Positions 48,750-56,710 of a DNA stretch of 64,000 bases are shown in pieces. The notes under the pieces were generated by a model that saw only the letters and a list, made by a program, of their open reading frames with translations, had not been told where the DNA came from and ran no database searches. The translations under genes were made by a program, and so were the position numbers. Origin of the DNA: Cohnella silvisoli (lineage in GTDB: Bacteria; Bacillota; Bacilli; Paenibacillales; Paenibacillaceae); contig NZ_JAIOAP010000023.1 of assembly GCF_021190915.1 (NCBI RefSeq), positions 1-64,000 on the forward strand, in the 5' to 3' direction. Each line of letters opens with the position of its first letter. Within the stretch, counting starts at the first letter, position 1.

Positions 48750-49016
48750 ATGCGAAATAATTCAATTTCAAAAATATTTGAAAGAGCTATCACGTCTGCA
48801 TTTGACCATCATCTTGAATCGTCTGCACCAACGACAACGCCGCTTCAAATCAGCGTTACTGATTCAGAAGCTGAATTCATTAAATCCCTAACTCCTGAGC
48901 AAAAAAAGGCGTACAGCGCCCTTTCCTCAGATATGACGGAACATGAGACACGGAATTCGGAGCATTATTACCGCCTCGGCTTCCTTGACGGGCTGAACGC
49001 TTGGAGGGGTGTCTGA
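48750..49016 (+). CDS. Small hypothetical phage protein
   Basis: Protein of 88 aa preceded by GAAGGGGAAC. Helical (SISKIFERAITSAFDHHLES, SLTPEQKKAYSALSSDMTEH) and ending with YYRLGFLDGLNAWRGV. The end shares a FRLG/YRLGF-xx-GL pattern with the C-terminal part of the next protein, hinting at a shared small domain. The 131-bp gap before it may hold a promoter. Confidence 0.6.
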   Translation: MRNNSISKIFERAITSAFDHHLESSAPTTTPLQISVTDSEAEFIKSLTPEQKKAYSALSSDMTEHETRNSEHYYRLGFLDGLNAWRGV

Positions 49017-49297
49017 TGTCTCTTTTGACCAAGGGAATGAATGCAGTTATGGACGATGTCGCGAAAAAAGTAGATTTGGATCCTAGAGTTATAGATGCGG
49101 ATAAAGAGCTGAATGCCACGCTTTCCATACTTGAAAAAGTATTGGGTTATGAACTATATGTACCTGTGGAAGAAGCTATTAATGCCGCTAGATCAGCCGA
49201 TACATCGGCAGCATTTCGCCTTGGTATTACTGAGGGCCTTCGTCTCGCGAACGATGTGAGGGCGCTTCTTGGGCCTACAGGTGGTGGGGAGGTATGA
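49016..49297 (+). CDS. Small hypothetical phage protein
   Basis: Protein of 93 aa starting at MSLLTKGMNAVMDDVAKKVD; the ATG overlaps the previous TGA, with GGAGGGGTGTC upstream. Mostly helical, with AAFRLGITEGLRLANDVRAL near the end, a pattern partly shared with the preceding protein. Function unknown. Confidence 0.6.
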   Translation: MSLLTKGMNAVMDDVAKKVDLDPRVIDADKELNATLSILEKVLGYELYVPVEEAINAARSADTSAAFRLGITEGLRLANDVRALLGPTGGGEV

Positions 49298-49614
49298 GGG
49301 AACTTAACAGACCTAAAGGGTTCTATTCCGACCTAAACAAGCACTTTGGCAAGCGTGAATTTAAGCGCCGTACACTATATATGGAACATTGGTTAACGCA
49401 TCTTTTCGATTCTCAAAAAGATATTCGATTTTATGTTCGTTGGAGGAACCATGAAGAAATCCAGAATGCGTGGCACTTCATCGGGGCAACCGACAAGTCA
49501 GAATATGAAGATCATACACTCATTCGCTTCCTGGATTGCCCAAAAACACGATCAGATAAGGCAATTCTCCAATCAAGAATGTCGGGGCTTAAACATTTAA
49601 GTGAGATTCGATAG
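49294..49614 (+). CDS. Hypothetical phage protein
   Basis: Protein of 106 aa, basic and rich in aromatic residues (YSDLNKHFGKREFKRRTLYM, DIRFYVRWRNHEEIQNAWHF). The start overlaps the previous stop (ATGA). It could be a nucleic-acid-binding protein by composition, but no motif supports that. Confidence 0.6.
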   Translation: MRELNRPKGFYSDLNKHFGKREFKRRTLYMEHWLTHLFDSQKDIRFYVRWRNHEEIQNAWHFIGATDKSEYEDHTLIRFLDCPKTRSDKAILQSRMSGLKHLSEIR

Positions 49615-49625
49615 GCGGTGGAGAC

Positions 49626-50432
49626 ATGTCTAAAGGGTGGATAAAACTTCATCGTCAAATAATGGATCATCCCTTTTATTCGGAATCTCGTGTATTCAGC
49701 AGACATGAAGCGTGGGAGTATCTGCTATTAAATGCCAATCATTCGGACAATAAAGTATTGATCGATGGGCAGTTAATCGATGTTGAAAGAGGGAGTTTTA
49801 TAACCTCAATTCGCAAATTACAAGAGCGTTGGAAGTGGAGTAATACGAAAGTTTGCCGATTTTTGGATGTACTCGAAAGCGAAGGTATGGCAACAAGAAA
49901 AAACGACAGCAAAAAGACGCTCATAACCATTGATAAATATGGGTTTTATCAAGGTGAAGAAGATGAAGAAACGACGGAGAAACGACACGAAAACGACGGA
50001 GAAACGACACAGAAACATACAAACAAGAATGTAAAGAATTTAAAGAATGTAAAGAATGATAAAGATAGTAAAGATATATCCGCCGAAATTTTCAATTTCC
50101 GCTCTATCTACTCTCCTGAACTTTTAGAAATCATAGATTCATATTTGGAATTCATTCGCGAAACGAGAAAAGGAAAGCAAATAGCGGATACGATCGTTCA
50201 CAAAATCATGCTTTATTTCAGCAAGTATTCTTCCGCTCAAGTGGAATATGCCATTAGGACGCATATGAACAACGAGAGCAAACGAAGCGCCAAAGAGGAA
50301 TACACATTCGGGATCGTTCGGAAAACGTCGGAACTTGAAGCGCAACAAAAACTTCTAACTGGAATGACTAGGAAGATATCAACGAATCAGTTCGATAGTG
50401 AAGCATTTCTAGCGAATCTCAAGGAGGAATGA
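49626..50432 (+). CDS. Phage replication initiator (replisome organiser, DnaD-like context)
   Basis: Protein of 268 aa. Residues 1-100 form a winged-helix domain of the phage replisome organiser/Lin1244 type (GWIKLHRQIMDHPFYSESRV, RKLQERWKWSNTKVCRFLDV). Residues 105-150 are a low-complexity linker of Glu, Thr, Lys and Asn encoded by the iteron-like repeats. The C-terminal domain (ELLEIIDSYLEFIRETRKGK) is helical. It is followed by a helicase loader and helicase, so it should bind the origin in its own gene and recruit them, as SPP1 gp38 and lambda O do. Confidence 0.85.
   Translation: MSKGWIKLHRQIMDHPFYSESRVFSRHEAWEYLLLNANHSDNKVLIDGQLIDVERGSFITSIRKLQERWKWSNTKVCRFLDVLESEGMATRKNDSKKTLITIDKYGFYQGEEDEETTEKRHENDGETTQKHTNKNVKNLKNVKNDKDSKDISAEIFNFRSIYSPELLEIIDSYLEFIRETRKGKQIADTIVHKIMLYFSKYSSAQVEYAIRTHMNNESKRSAKEEYTFGIVRKTSELEAQQKLLTGMTRKISTNQFDSEAFLANLKEE
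49969..50012. repeat. Iteron-like 22-bp direct repeats (candidate phage origin)
   Basis: Two adjacent 22-bp copies begin AAACGACGGAGAAACGACAC at 49969 and 49991; each contains two smaller GAAACGAC units. They are followed by an AT-rich tract made of repeated AAAGAATGTAAAG-type sequence to about 50095, a plausible unwinding region. The layout copies origins placed within initiator genes. Confidence 0.6.
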
Positions 50433-50436
50433 GACT

Positions 50437-50715
50437 TTGACAGAAAAGGAAGCAGGAATGTTACTTGTGACGATTCGGGATTGTGTACCGAATTATCAAC
50501 CCTCACCAACAGCCCCTAAGACATGGCGGCGGATTCTTGGAAGCATGACATATTTGGAAGCTGAGAAGCACCTTGATGAACATTTCAAGGAAAGCCGGTT
50601 TGCTCCAACGCCTCACGACATAATCAGCCGATCTCGAGCGGCATTCGATCCCGATAGTATTATTCCACTTGAGCCCCCGGCAGACATGAGGGGGGGATTA
50701 CCGCATGAGCGTTGA
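50437..50715 (+). CDS. Replicative helicase loader/inhibitor (SPP1 G39P-like)
   Basis: Protein of 92 aa, TTG start after AAGGAGGAATGAGAC. The helical N domain (EAGMLLVTIRDCVPNYQPSP, WRRILGSMTYLEAEKHLDEH) followed by FAPTPHDIISRSR matches the G39P family, which delivers the G40P-type helicase to the initiator and has a disordered C-terminal tail. Position between initiator and helicase supports this. Its end overlaps the helicase start by 11 bp. Confidence 0.8.
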   Translation: MTEKEAGMLLVTIRDCVPNYQPSPTAPKTWRRILGSMTYLEAEKHLDEHFKESRFAPTPHDIISRSRAAFDPDSIIPLEPPADMRGGLPHER

Positions 50716-52000
50716 TTATGAATCGGAATTGTACGTACTGGCCGGGATGATCTTATCCGAAGCCCTATTGCAAGAAGGTTTGGGAAGGCTCAGCGAAAAA
50801 CATTTCCAAGACGGAGATTATCGCGAAATATTCAATACGATCGATCTCCAATCTAAACAAGGCAGGCCAGATTTTACAACGGTTTATAAGGAGTTGCGAA
50901 ACAAGATTGACATTGCCAAGTTGAACGGGCTACAAACGACTACTATCTCCGAATCAACGTTCCCTTTCTGGATAAAAAAGCTCCATGAGACGTTTGTCCG
51001 AAGAACCTACAAGATAGCTGCACGGGAGATTTGGAATATTTGCGATACCGATAGGCCGTTGAAAGAAATCACTGAAATCGTCGAGCAAAAAATCATGAAG
51101 GCTCATACCCAAGAGGGAACGGACCGGATTGTCACGCCGCAAGAATCAGGACAAAAAGCCGCTGAAGAATTTGAGCGCCGTCAAGCAAGCGATAAACGAA
51201 TTCACGGCATCCAATTATCACGAGAGATTGCAACAGGCAGCGTCCCATCGATTGACGGGTTTCCAGGGCTCGATCAAATGTTTAGGGGATTAAGGGGCGG
51301 TGATCTTATTGTTGCCGCAGCCAGGACCGGGGATGGGAAAACGGCACTCGCTCAGAACCTAGTTCGCCATGCAAGCATCCATCAGCAATACAAGACTTAT
51401 TATCAAAATACCGAGATGAATGAGAACGAGATCGTTTTTAGATTTGTTGCAGCAATGTCCGGAATAAGCTTCGAGGGAATAGACGGCGGTGGTTTAAGCT
51501 CATGGGATAGAGGGTCTGCGCGAAGATATTTCGATCTATTTTGTGAGTCACGAATCTATATTTCCACGCTGCCGATCCTCACACCGGAACGTAGCCGAGG
51601 ACTTGCGAGACAGTTCAAGATGAAATACGGAAACCTTGACCTTCTCGTTATTGACTACATCGGTCGTATGGAGTTAGAGAACAGCAAGGGCAAGCAGGAA
51701 TGGCAAGTTCTACGGGACATTGCTAAAGAGGGCAAGCGCCTTGCACAGGAGCTTGATACAGCGGTGCTTCTCATCAGCCAAATGACCGAAGAAGGTAAGC
51801 TTCAAGGGGCCAGAGCGATAGCAAACGAGTGCGACGGTGTATTGTACCTTGAACCACTGGAAGGTGAGGAATACAACGAAGCGCCCCGAGGAACGACACA
51901 TAAATTGACCTCTGCCAAAGCGCGGCGTGGCGAGAAAAACAAGAAACTTTGGATAAGCTTTAACAAAGACAAAATGTACATGACTGAGATCATCCGATGA
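50705..52000 (+). CDS. DnaB-type replicative DNA helicase
   Basis: Protein of 431 aa. The N-terminal helical domain (ESELYVLAGMILSEALLQEG) is followed by the RecA-like core: Walker A in VAAARTGDGKTALAQNL, Walker B in LDLLVIDYIGRM, and motif H4-type LAQELDTAVLLISQM. This is the G40P/DnaB hexameric 5'-3' helicase of the phage replisome. It is slightly shorter than host DnaB. Confidence 0.94.
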   Translation: MSVDYESELYVLAGMILSEALLQEGLGRLSEKHFQDGDYREIFNTIDLQSKQGRPDFTTVYKELRNKIDIAKLNGLQTTTISESTFPFWIKKLHETFVRRTYKIAAREIWNICDTDRPLKEITEIVEQKIMKAHTQEGTDRIVTPQESGQKAAEEFERRQASDKRIHGIQLSREIATGSVPSIDGFPGLDQMFRGLRGGDLIVAAARTGDGKTALAQNLVRHASIHQQYKTYYQNTEMNENEIVFRFVAAMSGISFEGIDGGGLSSWDRGSARRYFDLFCESRIYISTLPILTPERSRGLARQFKMKYGNLDLLVIDYIGRMELENSKGKQEWQVLRDIAKEGKRLAQELDTAVLLISQMTEEGKLQGARAIANECDGVLYLEPLEGEEYNEAPRGTTHKLTSAKARRGEKNKKLWISFNKDKMYMTEIIR

Positions 52001-52350
52001 GAGAGCTTAAGCAAAAGTATAAAGCCCTAGTGCTGCAGGCTTGCAGATTCGCGGTAACGGGTGGAGCAATGTCATTGGCCTATGAAGACTTCTTGATAGA
52101 TAACATCGATCGGATGGTTGATAGGCTTTCTGAGGACCAACTAGCTCACCTGTTACGGAACGGTAAGGTGTTGGTCGGTGAAATTGATTCTAATGAGGCG
52201 TATGACGGTATATTCGAATCCATTACCGCTGCTGAAACCTGCTTGCAATCTCCCAATTTGACTCAGTTAGAACGGGAATCATTAAACAAGTACGTAAAAA
52301 CACTCCGGGAGCTGGCAGAAGAATTTAAGGCACATGAATGGGATTTATAA
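51997..52350 (+). CDS. Hypothetical phage protein
   Basis: Protein of 117 aa whose ATG overlaps the helicase stop (ATGA). Mostly helical and acidic (FLIDNIDRMVDRLSEDQLAH, ITAAETCLQSPNLTQLERES). No motif recognised; the position suggests a replication accessory role. Confidence 0.6.
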   Translation: MRELKQKYKALVLQACRFAVTGGAMSLAYEDFLIDNIDRMVDRLSEDQLAHLLRNGKVLVGEIDSNEAYDGIFESITAAETCLQSPNLTQLERESLNKYVKTLRELAEEFKAHEWDL

Positions 52351-52366
52351 AGCAGGAGGGAAAACG

Positions 52367-52906
52367 ATGCCGGCCAAATACCAAGATACTCTTAATCGGA
52401 TTGCTGTGGGTGAGGAACAACTAAACAAGTTACAGCCAGAAGATCCGAAGCGGACCAAAATTGAGAAGAACTTGGACAAGCTCCGGGCGGATTTGGCCGC
52501 ATTGAAACCTGAATCCACTCCTGATTCACAAACAACACCCGGACTGACACAGTTAGAACCGCCATTTATCGAAGTAGATCCACGTCCAGAACTTCAACAG
52601 GACACAGAGCAATGGACAACTCTTTTGAAGCTGGCTTTTATGAAAAGCGAAGAATTGTGCGGCGTATTGAATGGCATTCGTTGTGGCGGCACACGATTGA
52701 AAGTCGGCAGGACATCAAACGGAAATCGTTGGACGCTCAAACCCGACATTGATTCGTCCGGGCGGCTGTCATGGGCGTCACAGGCTGACTATGAAGAGGC
52801 GCGGGACAAATATTTAATGCCGCATATGGCCGCTGTCACGGAATTACTCAAGGAGCTGGCAGGGCGTTACGAACCTATTGAAAGAGAAATACAACAAGAA
52901 ATGTGA
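52367..52906 (+). CDS. Hypothetical phage protein
   Basis: Protein of 179 aa from MPAKYQDTLNRIAVGEEQLN with AGGAGGGAAAACG upstream. A coiled-coil start (LQPEDPKRTKIEKNLDKLRA), a Pro/Thr linker, and a domain at 75-150 with VLNGIRCGGTRLKVGRTSNG and RWTLKPDIDSSGRLSW. It may bind nucleic acid, but no family was recognised. Confidence 0.6.
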   Translation: MPAKYQDTLNRIAVGEEQLNKLQPEDPKRTKIEKNLDKLRADLAALKPESTPDSQTTPGLTQLEPPFIEVDPRPELQQDTEQWTTLLKLAFMKSEELCGVLNGIRCGGTRLKVGRTSNGNRWTLKPDIDSSGRLSWASQADYEEARDKYLMPHMAAVTELLKELAGRYEPIEREIQQEM

Positions 52907-52930
52907 ATCTAAAGTGAGGGAGCGAGGGGC

Positions 52931-53347
52931 ATGAGTAAGGACTTTCATTTTGATCCGGAAACGGCTGCAGATAATATTCTCTTCATCTTTGAGGCTGTGA
53001 TTAAGAGATTTGAACAGAACGATTTAGCGGTAAGCCGTTATGATAGCGAGCGCGGGGACTTGGACCATATGATTGAACTAACCTCCTATAATGCTGCGGA
53101 AGGCTATCAACTAGTTAAGAATGTCAGAGAAAATAGGCGAGCTCGTCGGATATGCAAGGACGAGAACCTTGTCTTGAAGCCTATATATGATTTTATCCGT
53201 TCGAATAACGACAAATTGCTTAAGGACATGAAGGTGATCGCGAGGGAAACAGAAAAGAAGGCGAGCTACCGGGACAATCAGAAATACCACCCGCGAACCG
53301 CGATTATTTCAGTGGATGATTTCAATAAAAAGCGGGTGAAGCTATGA
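52931..53347 (+). CDS. Hypothetical phage protein
   Basis: Protein of 138 aa, charged and helical (IFEAVIKRFEQNDLAVSRYD, QLVKNVRENRRARRICKDEN), basic toward the C terminus. Its stop overlaps the next start (ATGA). Function unknown. Confidence 0.6.
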   Translation: MSKDFHFDPETAADNILFIFEAVIKRFEQNDLAVSRYDSERGDLDHMIELTSYNAAEGYQLVKNVRENRRARRICKDENLVLKPIYDFIRSNNDKLLKDMKVIARETEKKASYRDNQKYHPRTAIISVDDFNKKRVKL

Positions 53348-53730
53348 TTCTTACAAAAGTAGAATCAACAGTAATTGAACTCATTCGTCTCAAGATGACT
53401 CAACAACAAATGGCAGTTAAAGCCGGAATGAGTAAGCGAACAATAGGTAAAATCATCGGCAGGCTGGTAGAGAAATCAGCAATAATACGGCCAGTACCAG
53501 GTAAACCGGGATACGATATTTTATTGGACTATTACGAAATATTGGATGACACTGCCGGGACGCTGAAGGATAAAGACGGGATGATGAAGGTCATTATTCC
53601 AGACGGGTACGAGGACTACATCCGGTTACATTATGACCGCATACCCCGGAAAGAACTGGCGCGTCGGCTTAATTTAGACAAGTTCACGCTTAATATGATG
53701 CTCTTGCAGCTAGGTATGGGAGGGTTATAG
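53344..53730 (+). CDS. Helix-turn-helix phage regulator
   Basis: Protein of 128 aa. The N-terminal winged HTH is clear (VIELIRLKMTQQQMAVKAGM, SKRTIGKIIGRLVEKSAIIR). A second HTH-like unit ends the protein (YDRIPRKELARRLNLDKFTL). It lies just before the sigma-like late regulators and may belong to the early-to-late switch. Confidence 0.7.
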   Translation: MILTKVESTVIELIRLKMTQQQMAVKAGMSKRTIGKIIGRLVEKSAIIRPVPGKPGYDILLDYYEILDDTAGTLKDKDGMMKVIIPDGYEDYIRLHYDRIPRKELARRLNLDKFTLNMMLLQLGMGGL

Positions 53731-53731
53731 G

Positions 53732-53944
53732 ATGCATCGAGTTGTAATCTACTTGAAGTCGGGAAACGTCGTTGAGATCGAAACAAATGAGTTTGAATAT
53801 CGAAAGGGCATTACCGGAAAGCTTGAAGAAATCAGTTGGATGAACCATGAAGGAAAAAAAACTTTGAATTATATCGATGTCGATCAAATCGAAGCCATTA
53901 CCGGAATGGAACTAAATGACGATCCAGAGGCGGGAGGTCTATAG
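53732..53944 (+). CDS. Small hypothetical phage protein
   Basis: Protein of 70 aa; MHRVVIYLKSGNVVEIETNE and IDVDQIEAITGMEL suggest a small beta sheet like those found in many phage early proteins. It begins one base after the preceding stop. Function unknown. Confidence 0.6.
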   Translation: MHRVVIYLKSGNVVEIETNEFEYRKGITGKLEEISWMNHEGKKTLNYIDVDQIEAITGMELNDDPEAGGL

Positions 53945-54097
53945 ATGCAAGTGGACAAGCAGCAAATCGTTGAACACTTGCAAACTTGTATTGAGATCGA
54001 GAGCAAGAAGGACGATGAACGAACGGCCAAGGTACTCGGAAACTTGCGGCAAGAGATATTGGATGGATCATTCGACTACGGCGGGACTAGAGATTAG
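53945..54097 (+). CDS. Very small phage protein (50 aa)
   Basis: ATG at 53945 directly after the previous stop, with GGGAGGTC at good spacing; stop TAG at 54095-54097. The product starts MQVDKQQIVEHLQTCIEIES and is a single helical hairpin by appearance. Function unknown. Confidence 0.6.
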   Translation: MQVDKQQIVEHLQTCIEIESKKDDERTAKVLGNLRQEILDGSFDYGGTRD

Positions 54098-54109
54098 GGG
54101 GCGGGGCGC

Positions 54110-54607
54110 TTGCAGGACTTAATAGAAAGTTATAAACGGACACGTAGAGGTTTGCGGGCGCTCCGCACACTTAGCACGATCACGGCGGACAGGGAAACCA
54201 TTCAGGAAATGATCCATAACTGTTCATGGACTATAGATTACATGAAAGACGGACATTTTAAGAAACCGCGTCGGCCGATCGAACGACGATCAATGTGGCA
54301 ACGAATCATCCTCATGGAGCCGAAGATACTGAATGGACTATTTCGGGAGAATATGTACGATTCCGTGGAGCAGGGACCATCCAACGAGCAAACCGCGCTA
54401 TTGAACGAAATCATGAGTTTACTCTCCAGACGGGAAAGGGAATGCTTTATTGCGGTATACGGGGAAGGATTCTCATTTGCTGGAGCGGCCGATACGATCG
54501 GAGTCGCAAAAACAACGGTATCAACATGCATTTCAAGGGCCAAGAAAAAGATAGCTGAATGGAAGCGGGGGATGCGGGATGGGGAAGAACAACAAATTGA
54601 TCTATGA
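54110..54607 (+). CDS. Sigma-70 region 4-like phage regulator (first copy)
   Basis: Protein of 165 aa, TTG start. It opens with YKRTRRGLRALRTLSTITAD, has a central basic part (KKPRRPIERRSMWQRIILME) and ends in a sigma region 4 helix-turn-helix (LSRRERECFIAVYGEGFSFA, GAADTIGVAKTTVSTCISRA). Such proteins (ArpU/RinA-like or sigma-like) activate late phage genes. The adjacent downstream gene encodes a homologue. Confidence 0.78.
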   Translation: MQDLIESYKRTRRGLRALRTLSTITADRETIQEMIHNCSWTIDYMKDGHFKKPRRPIERRSMWQRIILMEPKILNGLFRENMYDSVEQGPSNEQTALLNEIMSLLSRRERECFIAVYGEGFSFAGAADTIGVAKTTVSTCISRAKKKIAEWKRGMRDGEEQQIDL

Positions 54608-55088
54608 AGCTTCGCCCGCAAGCTATCGACAAGCATATAGGACGCTCAGAGCGCTTAGAACGCTGAGTACAGATGAAGGGGAGCGCGAGAGCCTTACGGA
54701 CTCAATAACTGACGTTAACCTTGCTCTTAACTGGTTATCTACCGGCAGACGGCCGGGAAGCAAACGGGGAATTGAACGCCGGTATCGAAAGGTACTTTGG
54801 GATCCGAAATGGATTGAAGCCTACAACTCCAAAAATGCTGGTTATACGATCGAACGAGATACAACCATTAAAGGGCTTTCCGATAATGATAGGCTTCGGA
54901 TTGATGAGGTGATGCGCGATCTTTCGGATAGGGAAAGACAGTGCTTTATAATGCATCACGTCGATCTTATGACTTTCGAAGAAATAGGAATGGAACTGCA
55001 TATCGGACGGAGCAGCGTGCAGACATTTATTGAGAGAGCTCGTGAAAAAATAGAGCAGGGCAAGAAGTTTAATAATTTTTTATTCTAA
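54579..55088 (+). CDS. Sigma-70 region 4-like phage regulator (second copy)
   Basis: Protein of 169 aa overlapping the first copy by 29 bp. It has the same layout: YRQAYRTLRALRTLSTDEGE, RRPGSKRGIERRYRKVLWDP, then LSDRERQCFIMHHVDLMTFE with the HTH EEIGMELHIGRSSVQTFIER. The two proteins share the ALRTLST and RERxCFI motifs, so they arose by tandem duplication or paired recruitment. They might act at different late promoters or as a heterodimer. Confidence 0.78.
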   Translation: MGKNNKLIYEASPASYRQAYRTLRALRTLSTDEGERESLTDSITDVNLALNWLSTGRRPGSKRGIERRYRKVLWDPKWIEAYNSKNAGYTIERDTTIKGLSDNDRLRIDEVMRDLSDRERQCFIMHHVDLMTFEEIGMELHIGRSSVQTFIERAREKIEQGKKFNNFLF

Positions 55089-55180
55089 ATTGAAATTCTT
55101 GTCGTGCAAAGCGCCTATATAGTAAGAGGTATTATTTTACTTGATCGGGCAGTGAATAAGAAAAATTTTTCCAAATGTAG

Positions 55181-55186
55181 TATAAT
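55181..55186 (+). promoter_or_regulatory. -10 box of the autonomous gene at 55224
   Basis: A consensus TATAAT stands 38 bp before the start codon, in an AT-rich stretch. The -35 is not clear. Together with a strong terminator after the gene it marks a separate transcription unit. Confidence 0.5.
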
Positions 55187-55223
55187 AACTACTGGAAGCT
55201 ATTCATTGTTGGGAGAGATTGCC

Positions 55224-55835
55224 TTGGTCAAATTCACTATTGATGCTGTGCAAATTATTATGACGACACATCGATTGCAAGAAGATAATACCTTCAAGAA
55301 AGTTGAAGAAGGGGCCGACCATATCGCAAATGGAGATAAAGTGTTCGATGATTATTTCCAGGCTGATACGTGGAAGAAGCGTCATCCAGTTGTTGAATTT
55401 GACGGAATTACGATTGAGAACACCGGCGGAAATCGAATGGGGGACCACTATTTGGATATCCGTCAGCACAGAACGGCAAAACCAGCAAATTGTTATTTCA
55501 CAAAAGAAGAAGTGGAAACAGTTTTACGCAGAGGTAACGACGAGGTTAGCAATTCCCTAGTCGTTGACTATAACGGAGTTGTGCACTTAATCCCAGCAGG
55601 AAATAGCCGCGAAGGGTACGCAGTACGAGTCGAAACTTTCCAAGCGGGTAACGGCTACGTGGGAAGCAGAAGCAGACTTAATCACCTAGAAAATACCTAT
55701 AAAGTCCTGTTGGAGGGCTGGCTAGACCATCTAGAAACAGGTGACGGCGAATATCGAGATTATTCGGATGGTCAAAATACTGTCGAAGAGCTTCAACAAA
55801 AGGCAGTACAACTGATAAACGATTTTAAGTTTTAA
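55224..55835 (+). CDS. Autonomous phage gene of unknown function (moron candidate)
   Basis: Protein of 203 aa with a TTG start (GGGAGAG 6 bases upstream); a longer frame would begin upstream of the promoter and is rejected. Sequence features: VKFTIDAVQIIMTTHRLQED, HPVVEFDGITIENTGGNRMG, then NSLVVDYNGVVHLIPAGNSR. It is acidic, soluble and beta-rich, with no recognised motif. It has its own -10 and a strong terminator and sits between the late regulators and the second recombinase, the usual place for lysogenic-conversion or defence genes. Function unknown. Confidence 0.65.
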   Translation: MVKFTIDAVQIIMTTHRLQEDNTFKKVEEGADHIANGDKVFDDYFQADTWKKRHPVVEFDGITIENTGGNRMGDHYLDIRQHRTAKPANCYFTKEEVETVLRRGNDEVSNSLVVDYNGVVHLIPAGNSREGYAVRVETFQAGNGYVGSRSRLNHLENTYKVLLEGWLDHLETGDGEYRDYSDGQNTVEELQQKAVQLINDFKF

Positions 55836-55859
55836 GCACCTTCGGGTGCTTTTTTTTTG
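55835..55859 (+). terminator. Intrinsic terminator of the autonomous gene
   Basis: AGCACC-TTCG-GGTGCT followed by nine T residues: a stable UUCG-capped hairpin directly at the stop codon. Confidence 0.95.
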
Positions 55860-55891
55860 TCTAATACTACATACCAGGTGGTGAATAAGTC

Positions 55892-56500
55892 ATGAGCACG
55901 GTTCAGCCGATAAGAGACAAGGAAGTGGTTGCGGAAATCGCTAGTACACTTCGATTCACTAGCGAGAGGAATTACATATTCTTCTGTATGGGCGTCTATA
56001 GCGGCCTCCGTGTCTCTGACTTGCTCACACTTCAAGTTTCGGCGGTACGCAATCAGACGCATATATCTTTGATTGAACATAAGACAAGAAACACCCGTAA
56101 GAAGGTAAAAAAGAAAAAGTTTATCATTCATCCAGACCTCTACGATGACCTTCAAAGGTACATAGAAGGCATGGAGGATGACGAATTCCTTTTCGCGAGT
56201 CGCCAGAAGAAAACGAAGTCCGGCGAACGTGGACAACCTTTCAATCGAGCGACAGCTTATCGGATGTTAAACAAGATTGCCAAACCATTCGGACTCAAGG
56301 AGATCGGCTGCCACACACTCAGGAAGACGTGGGGTTACCAACTATTAACGAACGCCGAACCGGACCAAGCGCCGTATGTCTTAGCGTTACTAATGGAAAT
56401 GTTCGGACACAGCGATCCGATGTACACTTTTCGTTATTTAGGGCTTACACAAGATGCGATGGACACCGCAATTCGACGGTTGAGTTATACAAAATCTTAA
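55892..56500 (+). CDS. Second tyrosine recombinase, catalytic-domain type
   Basis: Protein of 202 aa, too short for an arm-binding domain. Catalytic residues: Arg in YSGLRVSDLLTL, Lys in IEHKTRNTRKKV, His-x-x-Arg in GCHTLRKTWGYQ, His in MFGHSDP and the nucleophile Tyr in TFRYLGLT. Small recombinases of this type are found next to late regulators and terminase genes in Bacilli phages. A role in resolving genome multimers or in a regulatory recombination is possible; integration is presumably done by the first integrase. Confidence 0.88.
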   Translation: MSTVQPIRDKEVVAEIASTLRFTSERNYIFFCMGVYSGLRVSDLLTLQVSAVRNQTHISLIEHKTRNTRKKVKKKKFIIHPDLYDDLQRYIEGMEDDEFLFASRQKKTKSGERGQPFNRATAYRMLNKIAKPFGLKEIGCHTLRKTWGYQLLTNAEPDQAPYVLALLMEMFGHSDPMYTFRYLGLTQDAMDTAIRRLSYTKS

Positions 56501-56560
56501 CATTGTCGCACTCAAAATAAGAATCACTGAAAAGCCTTGATTCTATTGAAAAAGTTCATT

Positions 56561-56591
56561 TTTACGAGTGAAACAGTTTATATGATATGAT
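56561..56591 (+). promoter_or_regulatory. Possible late promoter upstream of the packaging genes
   Basis: TTTACG (56561-56566) and an extended -10 TGATATGAT (TATGAT at 56586-56591), spacing 19 bp. It lies at the start of the gene-free stretch 56501-56987 and could be the late promoter used with the sigma-like regulators. Confidence 0.4.
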
Positions 56592-56710
56592 GCACTCAAT
56601 TTACAGGATTTAGGTTAATTAAGGCGGTAGAATGCGCTCTGAAAAAGAGGCAAAAAAGAAGGCGCTTTACTCGACTAAAGCAAAAACAGGAAATCCAACT
56701 CAATTATTTC

